64,000 nucleotides of DNA, from positions 14,792 through 78,791 of the forward strand of contig JASJPG010000007.1 in the NCBI GenBank assembly GCA_031426815.1, written 5' to 3'. Within the stretch, counting starts at the first letter, position 1. Every line of letters begins with the position of its first letter. Made by a program: the position numbers and the translations under genes. The DNA comes from PFJX01 sp031426815. Lineage in GTDB: Bacteria; Pseudomonadota; Gammaproteobacteria; Burkholderiales; Thiobacillaceae. The notes under the pieces are model-generated. The model was given only the letters and a program-made list of their open reading frames with translations, had not been told where the DNA came from and made no database searches. Shown here piece by piece: positions 1-8,338 of the stretch.

Positions 1-834
1 TTCCCGCCACTGCGCGACGATGTGGTCGAACATCTCGCCCAGGTTATCCCTGTCCAGGCCGCTCTTGCCCGCCAGCAGCATGAGTTTCGTGAGGATGACG
101 TGGCGTTCCGTCTGAGGCGCAATGCCCAAATCCGCCATGCGCCTGGCCTGGTAGAACAGGTGGCAGAGGGTGTCGGAGCGGGAGTTCTCGGCGAAGCCGG
201 AGTCCTCCGGGTTCTCGTGGTGGGCAATGGGCGCGGCGAGGGAAGCCGGTATTCCGTAGTCGGCCAGGATGATGGCGGTGAGTTCATTGTGGTCGGTGTT
301 CAAGGCGGCCCGTTCCAGGTCCGTCAGACGGGTCTTGCCATCGTGCTGCCGGAGCAGGTCGGCAAAGATTTCCGGATACAGGGTGGCCACGGCGAGACAG
401 CCGATGCGCGCCAGCAGGCCGCAGGCGAACAGTTCCTCGGGGTCGACGATGCCGGTCTGCCGGCCCAGTTCCCGCATGGCTACCGCCATCAACAGGGAAT
501 GGGACCAGTAGGCGGCATAGTCGAAAGCCTGGCAGGGCCCCTCGTGGTCCTGGTCCGCCAGGGAAAAGTTGGTGGCGAGTTGGCGCACCGCCACCATGCC
601 GAGACGATGCAGCGCCTCGGGGATGGCTACCACCGGGCGATGGCCCTGGTTGGCGGCATTGGCCGCCCGCAGCATGCGCCCGGCCAGGGACGGGTCGTTG
701 CGCACCACCTTGACAATATCGTTCAGGTTGACGTCATCGCGCCGGGCCAGTTCCATGATGGCCAGGGCCACGCCCTTGGGGCTGGGCAACTGGCCGCTGA
801 TGCGCATCTGCTCGATGCTGAGCGGCGTGCTCAT
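1..834 (-). CDS. HDOD-domain signalling protein, 3' end outside window
   Basis: The first 278 codons of a gene that runs off the left edge. The product reads MSTPLSIEQMRISGQLPSPK and then shows the helical HDOD fold, a metal-less relative of HD phosphohydrolases: NDPSLAGRMLRAANAA near residue 45, a FACGLLARIGCLA segment near 135, and IAHHENPEDS near 205. HDOD proteins act as signalling adaptors or regulators, often next to c-di-GMP and two-component genes. It is the last visible gene of the minus-strand signalling operon, 64 bases after the stop of the hybrid kinase. The start ATG is at 834. Its exact output is unknown, because a C-terminal effector domain could lie outside the window. Confidence 0.8.
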   Translation of the reverse strand, partial: MSTPLSIEQMRISGQLPSPKGVALAIMELARRDDVNLNDIVKVVRNDPSLAGRMLRAANAANQGHRPVVAIPEALHRLGMVAVRQLATNFSLADQDHEGPCQAFDYAAYWSHSLLMAVAMRELGRQTGIVDPEELFACGLLARIGCLAVATLYPEIFADLLRQHDGKTRLTDLERAALNTDHNELTAIILADYGIPASLAAPIAHHENPEDSGFAENSRSDTLCHLFYQARRMADLGIAPQTERHVILTKLMLLAGKSGLDRDNLGEMFDHIVAQWRE

Positions 835-898
835 CGCGACTTCGCTCGTGGCTGGCCGCAGGGGGCGCGGCGAAGGGTGACGGCTTGCCTGGCCCAAT

Positions 899-3322
899 TC
901 ATGGTTGATTCATCCAGTCGCGCAAGGCTTCGCTGCCCGCGGCATGGGCAGATGCCACCTCGGCCAGGAGTTGCCCGGCATCCGCCAGGCGCCGTTCGCG
1001 GCCGCAGGCTTCCAGGGAGCGGCACAGGCCGGCCAGGGCAGTGAGGCCGATGTTGGCGGAACCTGACTTCAGGGCGTGGGCCAGGCGGCGCACACCTTCG
1101 ACATCGTCCGCCGCCACGGACTGGTGCAGTTCCTCCAGTTGGCGCGCGGAGGTTTCCAAGTACACGGAGGCCACCTTCCGCCCCAGGTCCGGGCCATGTT
1201 TCGGGTCCATCCGACGCAGTTCCTCCAGGCGTTGGCAGTCGAGCACCTCAGCCTCAGGTCGAACTATCGGCGGCGTGGCGGGTTCGGGTGGCGCCGGTTC
1301 CACCGCAGTGGCGCCGGGCGTCAGCCAGTGCGCCAGGGTCGTTTGCAACTGGCGCAGCGTGAAGGGCTTCGCCAGGTAGTCGTTCATGCCCGCCGCCAGG
1401 CAGTGCGCGCGGTCGTCCTCCATGGCATTGGCGGTCAGGGCGACAATGGGCGGGCGCGTCGGTCCGGCATGGGCCAGCCGGCGGATGGCGGCGGTGGCCT
1501 GGTAGCCGTCCATGATCGGCATCTGGCAGTCCATCAGGATGAGGTCGTAACGGCCGCGTTCCACGCATTCCACCGCTTCCCGGCCATTGCAGGCCTGATC
1601 CACCTGCAGCCCGAGGCCGGCCAGCACCTCCAGGGCCAGCTCCCTGTTGTCCGCGTTGTCTTCCACCAGCAGGACGCGGCCGCACAGGGCCATGGCCTCG
1701 ACCTCTGGGGGCGGGGTCGCGCTCGTAGCGGTCTGGCGGCTGGCGAAGGGCAGCGCCAGTTCCACGGTGAAACTGGCTCCGTGCCCCGGCTCGCTGGACA
1801 GGAAGATGCTGCCGCCCATGAGTTCCAACAGGTGCTTGCAGATGGCCAGGCCGAGGCCGCTGCCGCCGTAATGGCGGGTGGTGGAGCCGTCCGCCTGGGC
1901 GAAATGCTCGAAGATTCTGGCTTGCGCCGACACGGCGATGCCGATGCCGGTGTCAGCCACGATCAGGCGCAGTCGCACCCCGTCCGCCCCCGTCCCGACG
2001 TATTCCGCCCGCAGCCGAATCTGGCCGCGTTCGGTAAATTTGACGGCATTGCCGAGCAGGTTCACCAGGATCTGGCGAAGCCGGTGCGGGTCCCCGCGCA
2101 GGCAGCGCGGTCCGGCCAGCCCGGACAGGTCGGCATCCAGTTCCAGGCCTTTGAGTTCCGCCTGCCGGGCAAACAGGGCCACGGTGTCGCCGAGCAATTC
2201 GGGCAGGTCGAAATCCACGGATTCCAGTTCCATCTGCCTGGTTTCGATTTTCGAGAAGTCCAGGATGGCGTTGATCAGGGTGAGCAGGTGGCGTCCAGCG
2301 CGGTGGGCTGTCGCGGCGAAACGGGTCTGTTCCGGGCCGAGGGGGCTGTTGAGGAGGAGTTCGACCATGCCCAGGACGCCGTTCAGGGGGGTGCGGATCT
2401 CATGGCTCATCGTGGCCAGGAACTCACTCTTCGCCCGGCTCGCCGCCTCCGCCTGTTCCTTGGCCTGGCGCAAGGCCGCCTCGGCTTCCTTGAGCACCGT
2501 GATGTCGCTGTGGGTGCCGACCATGCGCAGCGACTCGCCTCGGGCATTGCGCACGACCTGGGCGCGGCTGCGGATGTGGAGATAGCGGCCATCCTTGTGG
2601 CGGAAGCGGAACACCATCTCGTATTGTTCCGTGCCGCTTTCCAGGCAGGCCGCGATGGCCCGGCGCACCTGCGGCAAGTCGTCCGGGTGGACGCGTTGGC
2701 TCCATTCTTCCAGGCCGTCGCCCACCTCCTCGTCCGCCAGTCCGATCATGGCCTTCCAGCGCGGCGAATAGTAGACGCGGTCGCTGCGCAGGTCCCAATC
2801 CCAGAGTCCGTCGTTGGCGCCGCGCATGGCCAGGTCGAAGCGTTCCTCGCTGGCTGCCAGGGCGCGTTGCATCTCCTGCCATTCGCGGGTGAGTTCGGCC
2901 ACCCGCAGAGCGATGTCGGCCAGATCAAGCTGGCCGTCGTCATCGGCCTTGCCCAGGCCCGCGAGGAGGTTGCCGAAGGCGCCCTCCAGGGCCGCAAGCG
3001 CACGCGCGCCGCTGCTGAGTTCGACCTGGAGGCGCTGGTTGGCCTCAGTCAGTTCGGCGGAAGACAGTTCCAGGCCATGGCGGATCAGGGCCAGATCCCG
3101 TTCCTGCTGCGCGTAGGTGTCGCCGACCCGCGCCATGAAGCCGGTCAATCCGCCCAGGATTCCGGCAAGCTCGGGATCGTTGGCCGCCAGGCGGCTGCCA
3201 AGGCTCTCCAGGCGGCTGGCGCAATCCGGCCAGCGGCCGTCTTCCAGGCCGAAGGCGCGCTTCATCTGGCGCTCGACCAGCCGGTGCGTGTCACTCGAAT
3301 CCGGGGGAAGTCGGCTAGTCAT
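899..3322 (-). CDS. Hybrid sensor histidine kinase: PAS, HisKA, HATPase, receiver, Hpt
   Basis: A soluble kinase of 807 residues with no membrane segment. An N-terminal helical region of about 180 residues is followed by a PAS_3 domain (GLWDWDLRSDRVYYSP), the HisKA H-box SHEIRTPLNG, and an HATPase with NLLGNAVKF, DTGIGI and GSGLGLAI. Next comes a receiver with phospho-acceptor Asp in LILMDCQMPIMDG, and a C-terminal Hpt domain with the His in AHALKSGSANIG. It can therefore run a complete intramolecular phosphorelay. The start at 3322 overlaps the stop of the upstream HAMP kinase by 8 bases (ATGACTAG), which indicates translational coupling. A likely partner is the receiver of the HD-GYP protein at the head of the same operon; that is inference. 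Confidence 0.9.
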   Translation of the reverse strand: MTSRLPPDSSDTHRLVERQMKRAFGLEDGRWPDCASRLESLGSRLAANDPELAGILGGLTGFMARVGDTYAQQERDLALIRHGLELSSAELTEANQRLQVELSSGARALAALEGAFGNLLAGLGKADDDGQLDLADIALRVAELTREWQEMQRALAASEERFDLAMRGANDGLWDWDLRSDRVYYSPRWKAMIGLADEEVGDGLEEWSQRVHPDDLPQVRRAIAACLESGTEQYEMVFRFRHKDGRYLHIRSRAQVVRNARGESLRMVGTHSDITVLKEAEAALRQAKEQAEAASRAKSEFLATMSHEIRTPLNGVLGMVELLLNSPLGPEQTRFAATAHRAGRHLLTLINAILDFSKIETRQMELESVDFDLPELLGDTVALFARQAELKGLELDADLSGLAGPRCLRGDPHRLRQILVNLLGNAVKFTERGQIRLRAEYVGTGADGVRLRLIVADTGIGIAVSAQARIFEHFAQADGSTTRHYGGSGLGLAICKHLLELMGGSIFLSSEPGHGASFTVELALPFASRQTATSATPPPEVEAMALCGRVLLVEDNADNRELALEVLAGLGLQVDQACNGREAVECVERGRYDLILMDCQMPIMDGYQATAAIRRLAHAGPTRPPIVALTANAMEDDRAHCLAAGMNDYLAKPFTLRQLQTTLAHWLTPGATAVEPAPPEPATPPIVRPEAEVLDCQRLEELRRMDPKHGPDLGRKVASVYLETSARQLEELHQSVAADDVEGVRRLAHALKSGSANIGLTALAGLCRSLEACGRERRLADAGQLLAEVASAHAAGSEALRDWMNQP

Positions 3323-4952
3323 GGCCGTCCCGCAGGGTAGCCGTGGCCAGGACGGCCGCCGGGTCGGGCGCGGCGGTGTCGGGCAGGGTGACATTGAAGC
3401 AGGCCCCGCCGGGAATGTTCATCACCTCCAGACGGCCGCTCATGCTGTTTTCGATGATGGTTTTCGACATGTACAGGCCGATGCCCGTGCCTTTGCCTTC
3501 TTCCTTGGTAGTGAAGTAGGGTTCGAAAATCTTGTGCAGGGTGGCGTCCGGCATGCCGCCGCCATTGTCCTCGAAGCGAATGCTGAGGCCCTGGGCGCCT
3601 TTCTCCACCGCCACGCGGATGCAGGGGTCGGGCTGGCCGCTGGCGATGAGGGCGTCCTTGGCGTTGGACAGGATGTTCAACACCACCTGGGAGAACTCGC
3701 CGCCGTAGCCGAAGATGCGGATGTCGTCGGGGCAGTCTATGCGCAGGTCGATATTGTGGTTGCGCAGGGTGCCTTCCAGGATTTCCGCAGCGCCGCGCAG
3801 GGCGTGGAGCAGGTTGAAGTAGTCGGCGTGCTTGTTGGGTTTGAAGAAGTTGCGGAAGTCGTCGATGGTGCTGGACATGCTCAGGATCAGGGCCTCGCCC
3901 TTGTCCTTGAGGCGTTTCATGGAGGCTTCGTCGAGCCGGCCCATCTGGAATTGCATGCCCAGGTTCTGCAGCACCAGACTCAGGGCATTCAGGGGTTGGC
4001 GCCACTGGTGGGCGATGGCGCCGATCATCTCGCCCATGGCGGCGAGGCGGGACTGGTGGATGAGCAGTTGTTCCTGTTCCTTGCGCTTGGCGATCTCCAG
4101 GCGCACGCGCTGGTCCAGGGTCCGGTTCAGCTCGTCGAGTTCGCGGGTGCGCTCCGCCACCTTCACCTCCAGTTCCTGGTTGACGTTTTCCAGGCGGTGA
4201 CGGTTCTCCGCCAGGGCGTGCACCATCTGGTTGAAGCTCCGGGCGAGCTGGCCGATCTCGTCGCGGCGCGTGACGTTCACGCGCACGTCCAGGTCTCCCC
4301 GGGCCACCCGCGAGGCGGATTCGCTGATGATCACGATGGGCCGGGTCAACCACACGGCGAAGACGTAGCCGATGGGCAGGAACACCAGCAGCGACAGGCC
4401 GGAGATGGTCAGGATCTGGCGGTACATCTGGGCGATGTTGGCTTCGTAGCCGCTGGTGTCGAAGTCGATGCGAATCACACCCCAGCCCACGCCGCTGAAG
4501 CGGATAGGCGAGGCGTAGCGGTAATACGAAACGTTGCCGGGTTGCTCGGCGAGGCCATAGGACTCGCGGTCGAAGTCGCCGGGCTCCTGGGCGACTGCGT
4601 TGCGATCCAGCATCTGCCAGCCCTCCGGGGCGATGCGCATGGCGTTGCCTCGCTTGGGCACGATCACCACCGAGCGGATGCCCTTGTTGTTCTGCAGCAC
4701 CTGCAGGTTGTGTTCGACAATGAAGCCGAAATCGTCGGTCAGCATGGCGTCGGAGCAGGCCTGGATGATGGAGCGCGACACCGTATTGGCCTGGGAATAC
4801 AGCACCTTGAGCAGGGAATCGCGTTGCAGCGGGATGATCAGCAGGCCATAGAGAACAGTCATGGCCAGGAGCAGGCTGCCGAACACGCCGAATACGCGCA
4901 GGAACATGCGGTTGGCGGGGAGGGGTCGGAAGTTCGGCCAGCGGGGATTCAT
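3315..4952 (-). CDS. Membrane sensor histidine kinase with HAMP domain
   Basis: A 545-residue inner-membrane kinase. A first membrane helix lies near residues 15-38, then a periplasmic sensor region of about 140 residues, a second helix (LTISGLSLLVFLPIGYVFAV), a HAMP domain (LTRPIVIISESASRVARGDL), a coiled coil, and a kinase core. The H-box is AIAHQWRQPLNAL, with NILSNAKDAL, DNGGGMP and GTGIGLYMSK in the ATPase domain. The H-box type (HQWRQPL) is that of kinases often paired with periplasmic binding proteins. The start ATG overlaps the stop of the upstream PhnD-like gene (ATGA). I infer that one or both neighbouring binding proteins present a ligand to this periplasmic domain. Confidence 0.9.
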   Translation of the reverse strand: MNPRWPNFRPLPANRMFLRVFGVFGSLLLAMTVLYGLLIIPLQRDSLLKVLYSQANTVSRSIIQACSDAMLTDDFGFIVEHNLQVLQNNKGIRSVVIVPKRGNAMRIAPEGWQMLDRNAVAQEPGDFDRESYGLAEQPGNVSYYRYASPIRFSGVGWGVIRIDFDTSGYEANIAQMYRQILTISGLSLLVFLPIGYVFAVWLTRPIVIISESASRVARGDLDVRVNVTRRDEIGQLARSFNQMVHALAENRHRLENVNQELEVKVAERTRELDELNRTLDQRVRLEIAKRKEQEQLLIHQSRLAAMGEMIGAIAHQWRQPLNALSLVLQNLGMQFQMGRLDEASMKRLKDKGEALILSMSSTIDDFRNFFKPNKHADYFNLLHALRGAAEILEGTLRNHNIDLRIDCPDDIRIFGYGGEFSQVVLNILSNAKDALIASGQPDPCIRVAVEKGAQGLSIRFEDNGGGMPDATLHKIFEPYFTTKEEGKGTGIGLYMSKTIIENSMSGRLEVMNIPGGACFNVTLPDTAAPDPAAVLATATLRDGHD

Positions 4953-5854
4953 CGGTTCTTCCTTGCGTTGCCGCGCATCTGTTCCTGATATTCCCGATAC
5001 AGTTGCCAGAATGGCTGCAGATCCTGTTTGTCGAATCGGTCCATGTAATCCGTCCGGAACAATTCCATGAGCTGGCGGCCGCGCGGCTGCTTGGTGGCGG
5101 ACATGAACGCTTGCGCCACCCTGTCGCGGTACGCCGGGGATGCTCGGGCAGACAGGAAGGCGGCATTCAGGGCGACAGTCTGCCATTCCTTGAGGATGCG
5201 CACGCGTGCGCCTACCTGGGGGTTCATTTCGCTGGCGGTGTGCAGCGTGGAAATGCGCACCAGGGCGGCATCGACCTTGCCGAAGAACACCCGGTGCACC
5301 GACTGGATGTCGCGCTTTTCCTCCACCACACTAAACAGGTCCGCGCAATGCACGCCGGTCTCCCGCACGCACAGGGTCTCCAGGTACACCTCGGAGATGC
5401 GGTCGTTGACCAACCGGGCCACCCGCTTGCCGCGCATGTCGGCCAGGGTCCGGATACCGCTGGCCTGCGCCGCGATCAGGACCAGGCCTTCCGGCGCGTT
5501 GCGGCGCAAGCCGGCGAAACCCTGGGCGAGTTCCTCGGGCGCGAAGGTCTCCGCCATTTCCATGCTCGGGGCGATGATCATCTCGATGCGGCCCAGGTTG
5601 GCATCGCGCCGCAAAGCGCCCATGTCCTCGTACATGACGGCCCGGGCCTTCAGGTTATAGCCGCGCGCCACCTCCTCGGCCCACACCTGCATGGTGACCC
5701 GCACATCGGCCTGGGGGACGTCGCGGATGCCGGGCAGGTAGAAGCCCAGATTGAGCGGTTCCAGGTCCGCCGCCGGGGCCGACGCCGCCAGCCCCAGCAA
5801 GGTCCAGGCAAGCAGCCTGGAAATGTGTCGGCCGAACCGTCGCAGGCCCTTCAT
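4949..5854 (-). CDS. PhnD-like periplasmic substrate-binding protein (copy 1)
   Basis: The product has 301 residues with a signal peptide (basic start MKGLRRFGRH, hydrophobic core, cleavage near APAADLE). The mature part shows the PhnD/SsuA type-2 binding-protein fold: NLGFYLPGIRDVPQADV, MIIAPSMEMAETF, and LADMRGKRVARLVNDRISEVYLE in the second lobe. No ABC permease or ATPase gene is nearby. It sits between a second PhnD-like gene and a membrane kinase, so a sensory role is more likely than uptake. The ligand cannot be told from sequence; phosphite, phosphonate and other small oxyanions are possible. Its start overlaps the stop of the micro-ORF upstream (ATGA). Confidence 0.85.
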   Translation of the reverse strand: MKGLRRFGRHISRLLAWTLLGLAASAPAADLEPLNLGFYLPGIRDVPQADVRVTMQVWAEEVARGYNLKARAVMYEDMGALRRDANLGRIEMIIAPSMEMAETFAPEELAQGFAGLRRNAPEGLVLIAAQASGIRTLADMRGKRVARLVNDRISEVYLETLCVRETGVHCADLFSVVEEKRDIQSVHRVFFGKVDAALVRISTLHTASEMNPQVGARVRILKEWQTVALNAAFLSARASPAYRDRVAQAFMSATKQPRGRQLMELFRTDYMDRFDKQDLQPFWQLYREYQEQMRGNARKNR

Positions 5855-5997
5855 CGCGGGCCTCCACGCAAAGCGAAGCGGGCACTCAGGGCGTCGTGCT
5901 CACGCATCAACTGGCGGATCTCGACCTTGTCGGCCTGGAGCGCTTCCAGCGGCGCCGCCAAAGCCAGGATCAGCCAGAGACGGATCGCCTCGCCCAT
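5851..5997 (-). CDS. Micro-ORF of 48 codons between the two PhnD-like genes
   Basis: A short reading frame encoding MGEAIRLWLILALAAPLEAL followed by a charged, probably helical tail (QADKVEIRQLMREHDALSAR) and ending FALRGGPR. Its ATG overlaps the TGA of the upstream PhnD-like gene by one base (TGATG), and its own TGA overlaps the ATG of the downstream PhnD-like gene (ATGA). The frame is thus fully embedded in a chain of coupled genes. The N-terminal hydrophobic stretch could be a signal sequence or short anchor. I recognise no family. It could be a real small secreted or membrane protein, or only a coupling device that carries ribosomes into the next gene. Confidence 0.55.
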   Translation of the reverse strand: MGEAIRLWLILALAAPLEALQADKVEIRQLMREHDALSARFALRGGPR

Positions 5998-6899
5998 CAA
6001 CGACCGCCTTTGCCTGCTTGACCCGCCTTGAGCAGGCGATGCGTCACGAGAAGATCGCGGTAGGGATCGAGGTCGTGGACCTGGGTGCGGACCATGCTGT
6101 CGGCCTTGTAGATCTGCAATACCTGGCGGCCGCGCGGGGTGTCGTTGAGTCTCATGGCGGCCTGGATGATCAGCTCGCGATGTTCCTGCCGCACACGCGA
6201 GGAGAACAGGCCGATGTGGGGCGAGCGGGTCTTGAAAGTGTAGTCCTCCAGCACCTGCAGCCTCTGGCCGACCTGGGGGTTGAGGGCCAGGGCGGCCTCA
6301 TAGCCGCTGCGCAGGATCAGGGCCGCATCGATCTGGTTGAAGAACAGCCGGTGCGCCAGTTTGCTGGAGCGCAATTCCCGGCTGACCGGCCCGAGCCGGT
6401 TCCACGCGGACTTGCCCCGGACCTGCAGCAGCAGAGTTTCTAAAAAGGCGTCGGAAAGCTCGTCGCTTTCCAGCAGTCCAATCCGCTTGCCCGCCAGGTC
6501 GGCAGGCCCGTGGATGCCGGCATCGCGGCGCACCACCAGGAGCATGTGCTCGGGCGTGTTCTTGTAGCCGGAAAAGCCATCGGCGAGTTCGTCCGGGGAA
6601 AAATGCTGGACCACGCCCATGGAGGTGGCGACGAGAAAATTCACCTTGCCGCTGTTCATGTCCCGGCGCAGGGCTTCCAGGTCGTCATAGAACTGGATCG
6701 GCTTGTAGGTCAGGTTGATGGAGCGGGCCAGTTCCTCGACCCAGAAACGCAGAGAAATCTCCACGTCCTTGCGCGGGATGTCCCGGATCACCGGGGTGTG
6801 GAAGCCGATCGCCATGGGTGGCGGTATATCCGCCGCCACGGCGGGGCAGACCGCCAGCAGAGCGAGCAGCCGCAATAGCCAACTTGCCAGGAAATGCAT
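5997..6899 (-). CDS. PhnD-like periplasmic substrate-binding protein (copy 2)
   Basis: The product has 300 residues, with signal peptide MHFLASWLLRLLALLAVCPA and cleavage near VAADIPP. The mature protein has the same fold as its neighbour: IGFHTPVIRDIPRKDVEISL at the N-lobe, FLVATSMGVVQHF, and LAGKRIGLLESDELSDAFLE. The two copies are clearly paralogous but divergent, so they may bind different ligands or act as a heteromeric sensor. The ATG at 6899 was chosen because it begins the signal peptide; an in-frame GTG lies 6 bases upstream. It follows the TolC-like gene by 8 bases. Confidence 0.85.
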   Translation of the reverse strand: MHFLASWLLRLLALLAVCPAVAADIPPPMAIGFHTPVIRDIPRKDVEISLRFWVEELARSINLTYKPIQFYDDLEALRRDMNSGKVNFLVATSMGVVQHFSPDELADGFSGYKNTPEHMLLVVRRDAGIHGPADLAGKRIGLLESDELSDAFLETLLLQVRGKSAWNRLGPVSRELRSSKLAHRLFFNQIDAALILRSGYEAALALNPQVGQRLQVLEDYTFKTRSPHIGLFSSRVRQEHRELIIQAAMRLNDTPRGRQVLQIYKADSMVRTQVHDLDPYRDLLVTHRLLKAGQAGKGGR

Positions 6900-6907
6900 T
6901 TCCACGC

Positions 6908-8317
6908 TTACGGCCTGGCCGATTGCACCGCCCGGCCCACCTGGTAGTCGAGATCGGCCAGGGCGGCGCGCAGGTCGTGGCGGGCACGGTACAGGGAGGC
7001 GCTGGCGAAGGTCTCCACCATCTGCGCCTCGATCACGTCCTTGGTCTCCACCATTTCCTCCTGGTAGGCACGCACGTTCAGCATGCGGTTCTCCTCGGCG
7101 TATTCCTGGGCGTGGGCGGAGTCGTCTACCTGCGCGCGGGAGCGCTGGATGCGCAGGAAGTCGTCCTTGATCTGCAGCGCCAGGCCGTCGTCCAGCAGCA
7201 CCCGCTGCGCTTCCAGTTTGATCTTGCCGGCGCGGGCGGCATCGACCGAGGCGCGGGTCAGGCCGCCGTCGAACAAGTCCCACTTCAGGCCCACGCCCAG
7301 GGTCCAACCTTCCCGGTTGTCGCGGTTGATCAGGCCGCCGTCAAAGCCGTTCCAGACCCGATAGGCCGTGGCTTCCAGGCCCACCATAGGCCGAAAACCG
7401 CTCCTGGCGTCGGCGATGCGGTGTTCCATCGCCTGTACTGCCAGTTCCAGGCGATGCTTGTCGGGGTTGAACTTCATGGCGTCGGCGAGCAGCGCGTCGA
7501 AGCCGTCGGCGAATCCAGGCAGGTCCGCCTCCGGAGCCAGGCTGAGCATGCTGTTCACTGGCAGGCCCATGGCGTTGGCCAGGGCCTCCCGGGTTAAGAC
7601 GCTGGCATAGCGTGCTTCCTGCAGCATGGAGCGGGCCAAGGCGGTGGTGGTCTTGCTGCGCAGGTAGTCGGTCTTCTTCACCTTGAGGGAGTCGTTCTGA
7701 TAGAGCCGTTCGGTGAGATCCTCCAGGGCCTGGAAGCGTTCCACGGTGTCGTTGCCCAGTTGCTCCATCTGCCGGGCGAACTGAGCGCCGTGGTAGTAAC
7801 GCGTGACGTCGCGCACCACTTCCAGCTCGGTCTTGCGCTTTTCCTGGCGGGCAATCTCGACGCCTTTCTTCGCCAAGCCGGTGACCGCGTCCTGCTTGCC
7901 GCCGGTATAGAGCGGATAGGTCAGGTTGAAGCCGGCGCGGGTGACGTCGCGGTCGAACAGCTTGACGTCCAGGTTGATCGGCAGGGGCTGGCCGGGAATC
8001 GGGACCATGCTGCCGCCGGGGCCGATGGGCAGGCCCATGGCCGGCGTCTGCACTATCCCCTGGAAGGTGAAGGTGCGATCCTGGTCGGCGCGCTGGAACC
8101 CCGCCTCCAGTCCGACATGGGGGCGGAACGCCGCCATGGCCTGCTGGAATTGCGCCTCCGCCATGTCCAGGGCCGCCTGGGACACCTGCAGGGAGCGATG
8201 CCGGTCGAGGCCGATCTTCAGGCTCTGTGCCAGGGTCAGGTCGTCCAGTCTCTCGGCTGCCGCCGCCACGGGGGCCAGGCAAAGCAGGATCAGCAGGCCG
8301 GTGAGGGTCTTGGGCAT
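6908..8317 (-). CDS. TolC-family outer-membrane channel protein
   Basis: The product has 469 residues with a signal peptide (MPKTLTGLLILLCLAPVAAAA). The repeated long-helix pattern of the OEP family is visible: LTLAQSLKIGLDRHRSLQVSQ, a second copy starting near ANAMGLPVNSMLSLAPEADL, and the strand-forming GFNLTYPLYTGGKQD and VGLKWDLFDGGLT. It would form a trimeric outer-membrane barrel with a periplasmic tunnel. No membrane-fusion protein or inner-membrane pump gene is adjacent, which is unusual. The ATG at 8317 was chosen over one four codons upstream because GGAGA sits five bases before it. It follows the HD-GYP gene by 21 bases. Confidence 0.9.
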   Translation of the reverse strand: MPKTLTGLLILLCLAPVAAAAERLDDLTLAQSLKIGLDRHRSLQVSQAALDMAEAQFQQAMAAFRPHVGLEAGFQRADQDRTFTFQGIVQTPAMGLPIGPGGSMVPIPGQPLPINLDVKLFDRDVTRAGFNLTYPLYTGGKQDAVTGLAKKGVEIARQEKRKTELEVVRDVTRYYHGAQFARQMEQLGNDTVERFQALEDLTERLYQNDSLKVKKTDYLRSKTTTALARSMLQEARYASVLTREALANAMGLPVNSMLSLAPEADLPGFADGFDALLADAMKFNPDKHRLELAVQAMEHRIADARSGFRPMVGLEATAYRVWNGFDGGLINRDNREGWTLGVGLKWDLFDGGLTRASVDAARAGKIKLEAQRVLLDDGLALQIKDDFLRIQRSRAQVDDSAHAQEYAEENRMLNVRAYQEEMVETKDVIEAQMVETFASASLYRARHDLRAALADLDYQVGRAVQSARP

Positions 8318-8338
8318 GAGGGTCTCCATGGAGGATGG

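Noticed and set aside
1076..3340. Open frame of 754 codons on the plus strand
   Set aside because: Antisense shadow of the hybrid kinase, caused by high GC; no family features.
3117..4988. Open frame of 623 codons on the plus strand
   Set aside because: Antisense to the kinase genes; its protein is rich in His, Gln and Val with no recognisable domain, while the opposite strand has complete kinase motifs.
4949..6899. Naming the PhnD-like genes phnD or ptxB
   Set aside because: No transporter or phosphonate genes nearby and ligand residues cannot be judged by eye.
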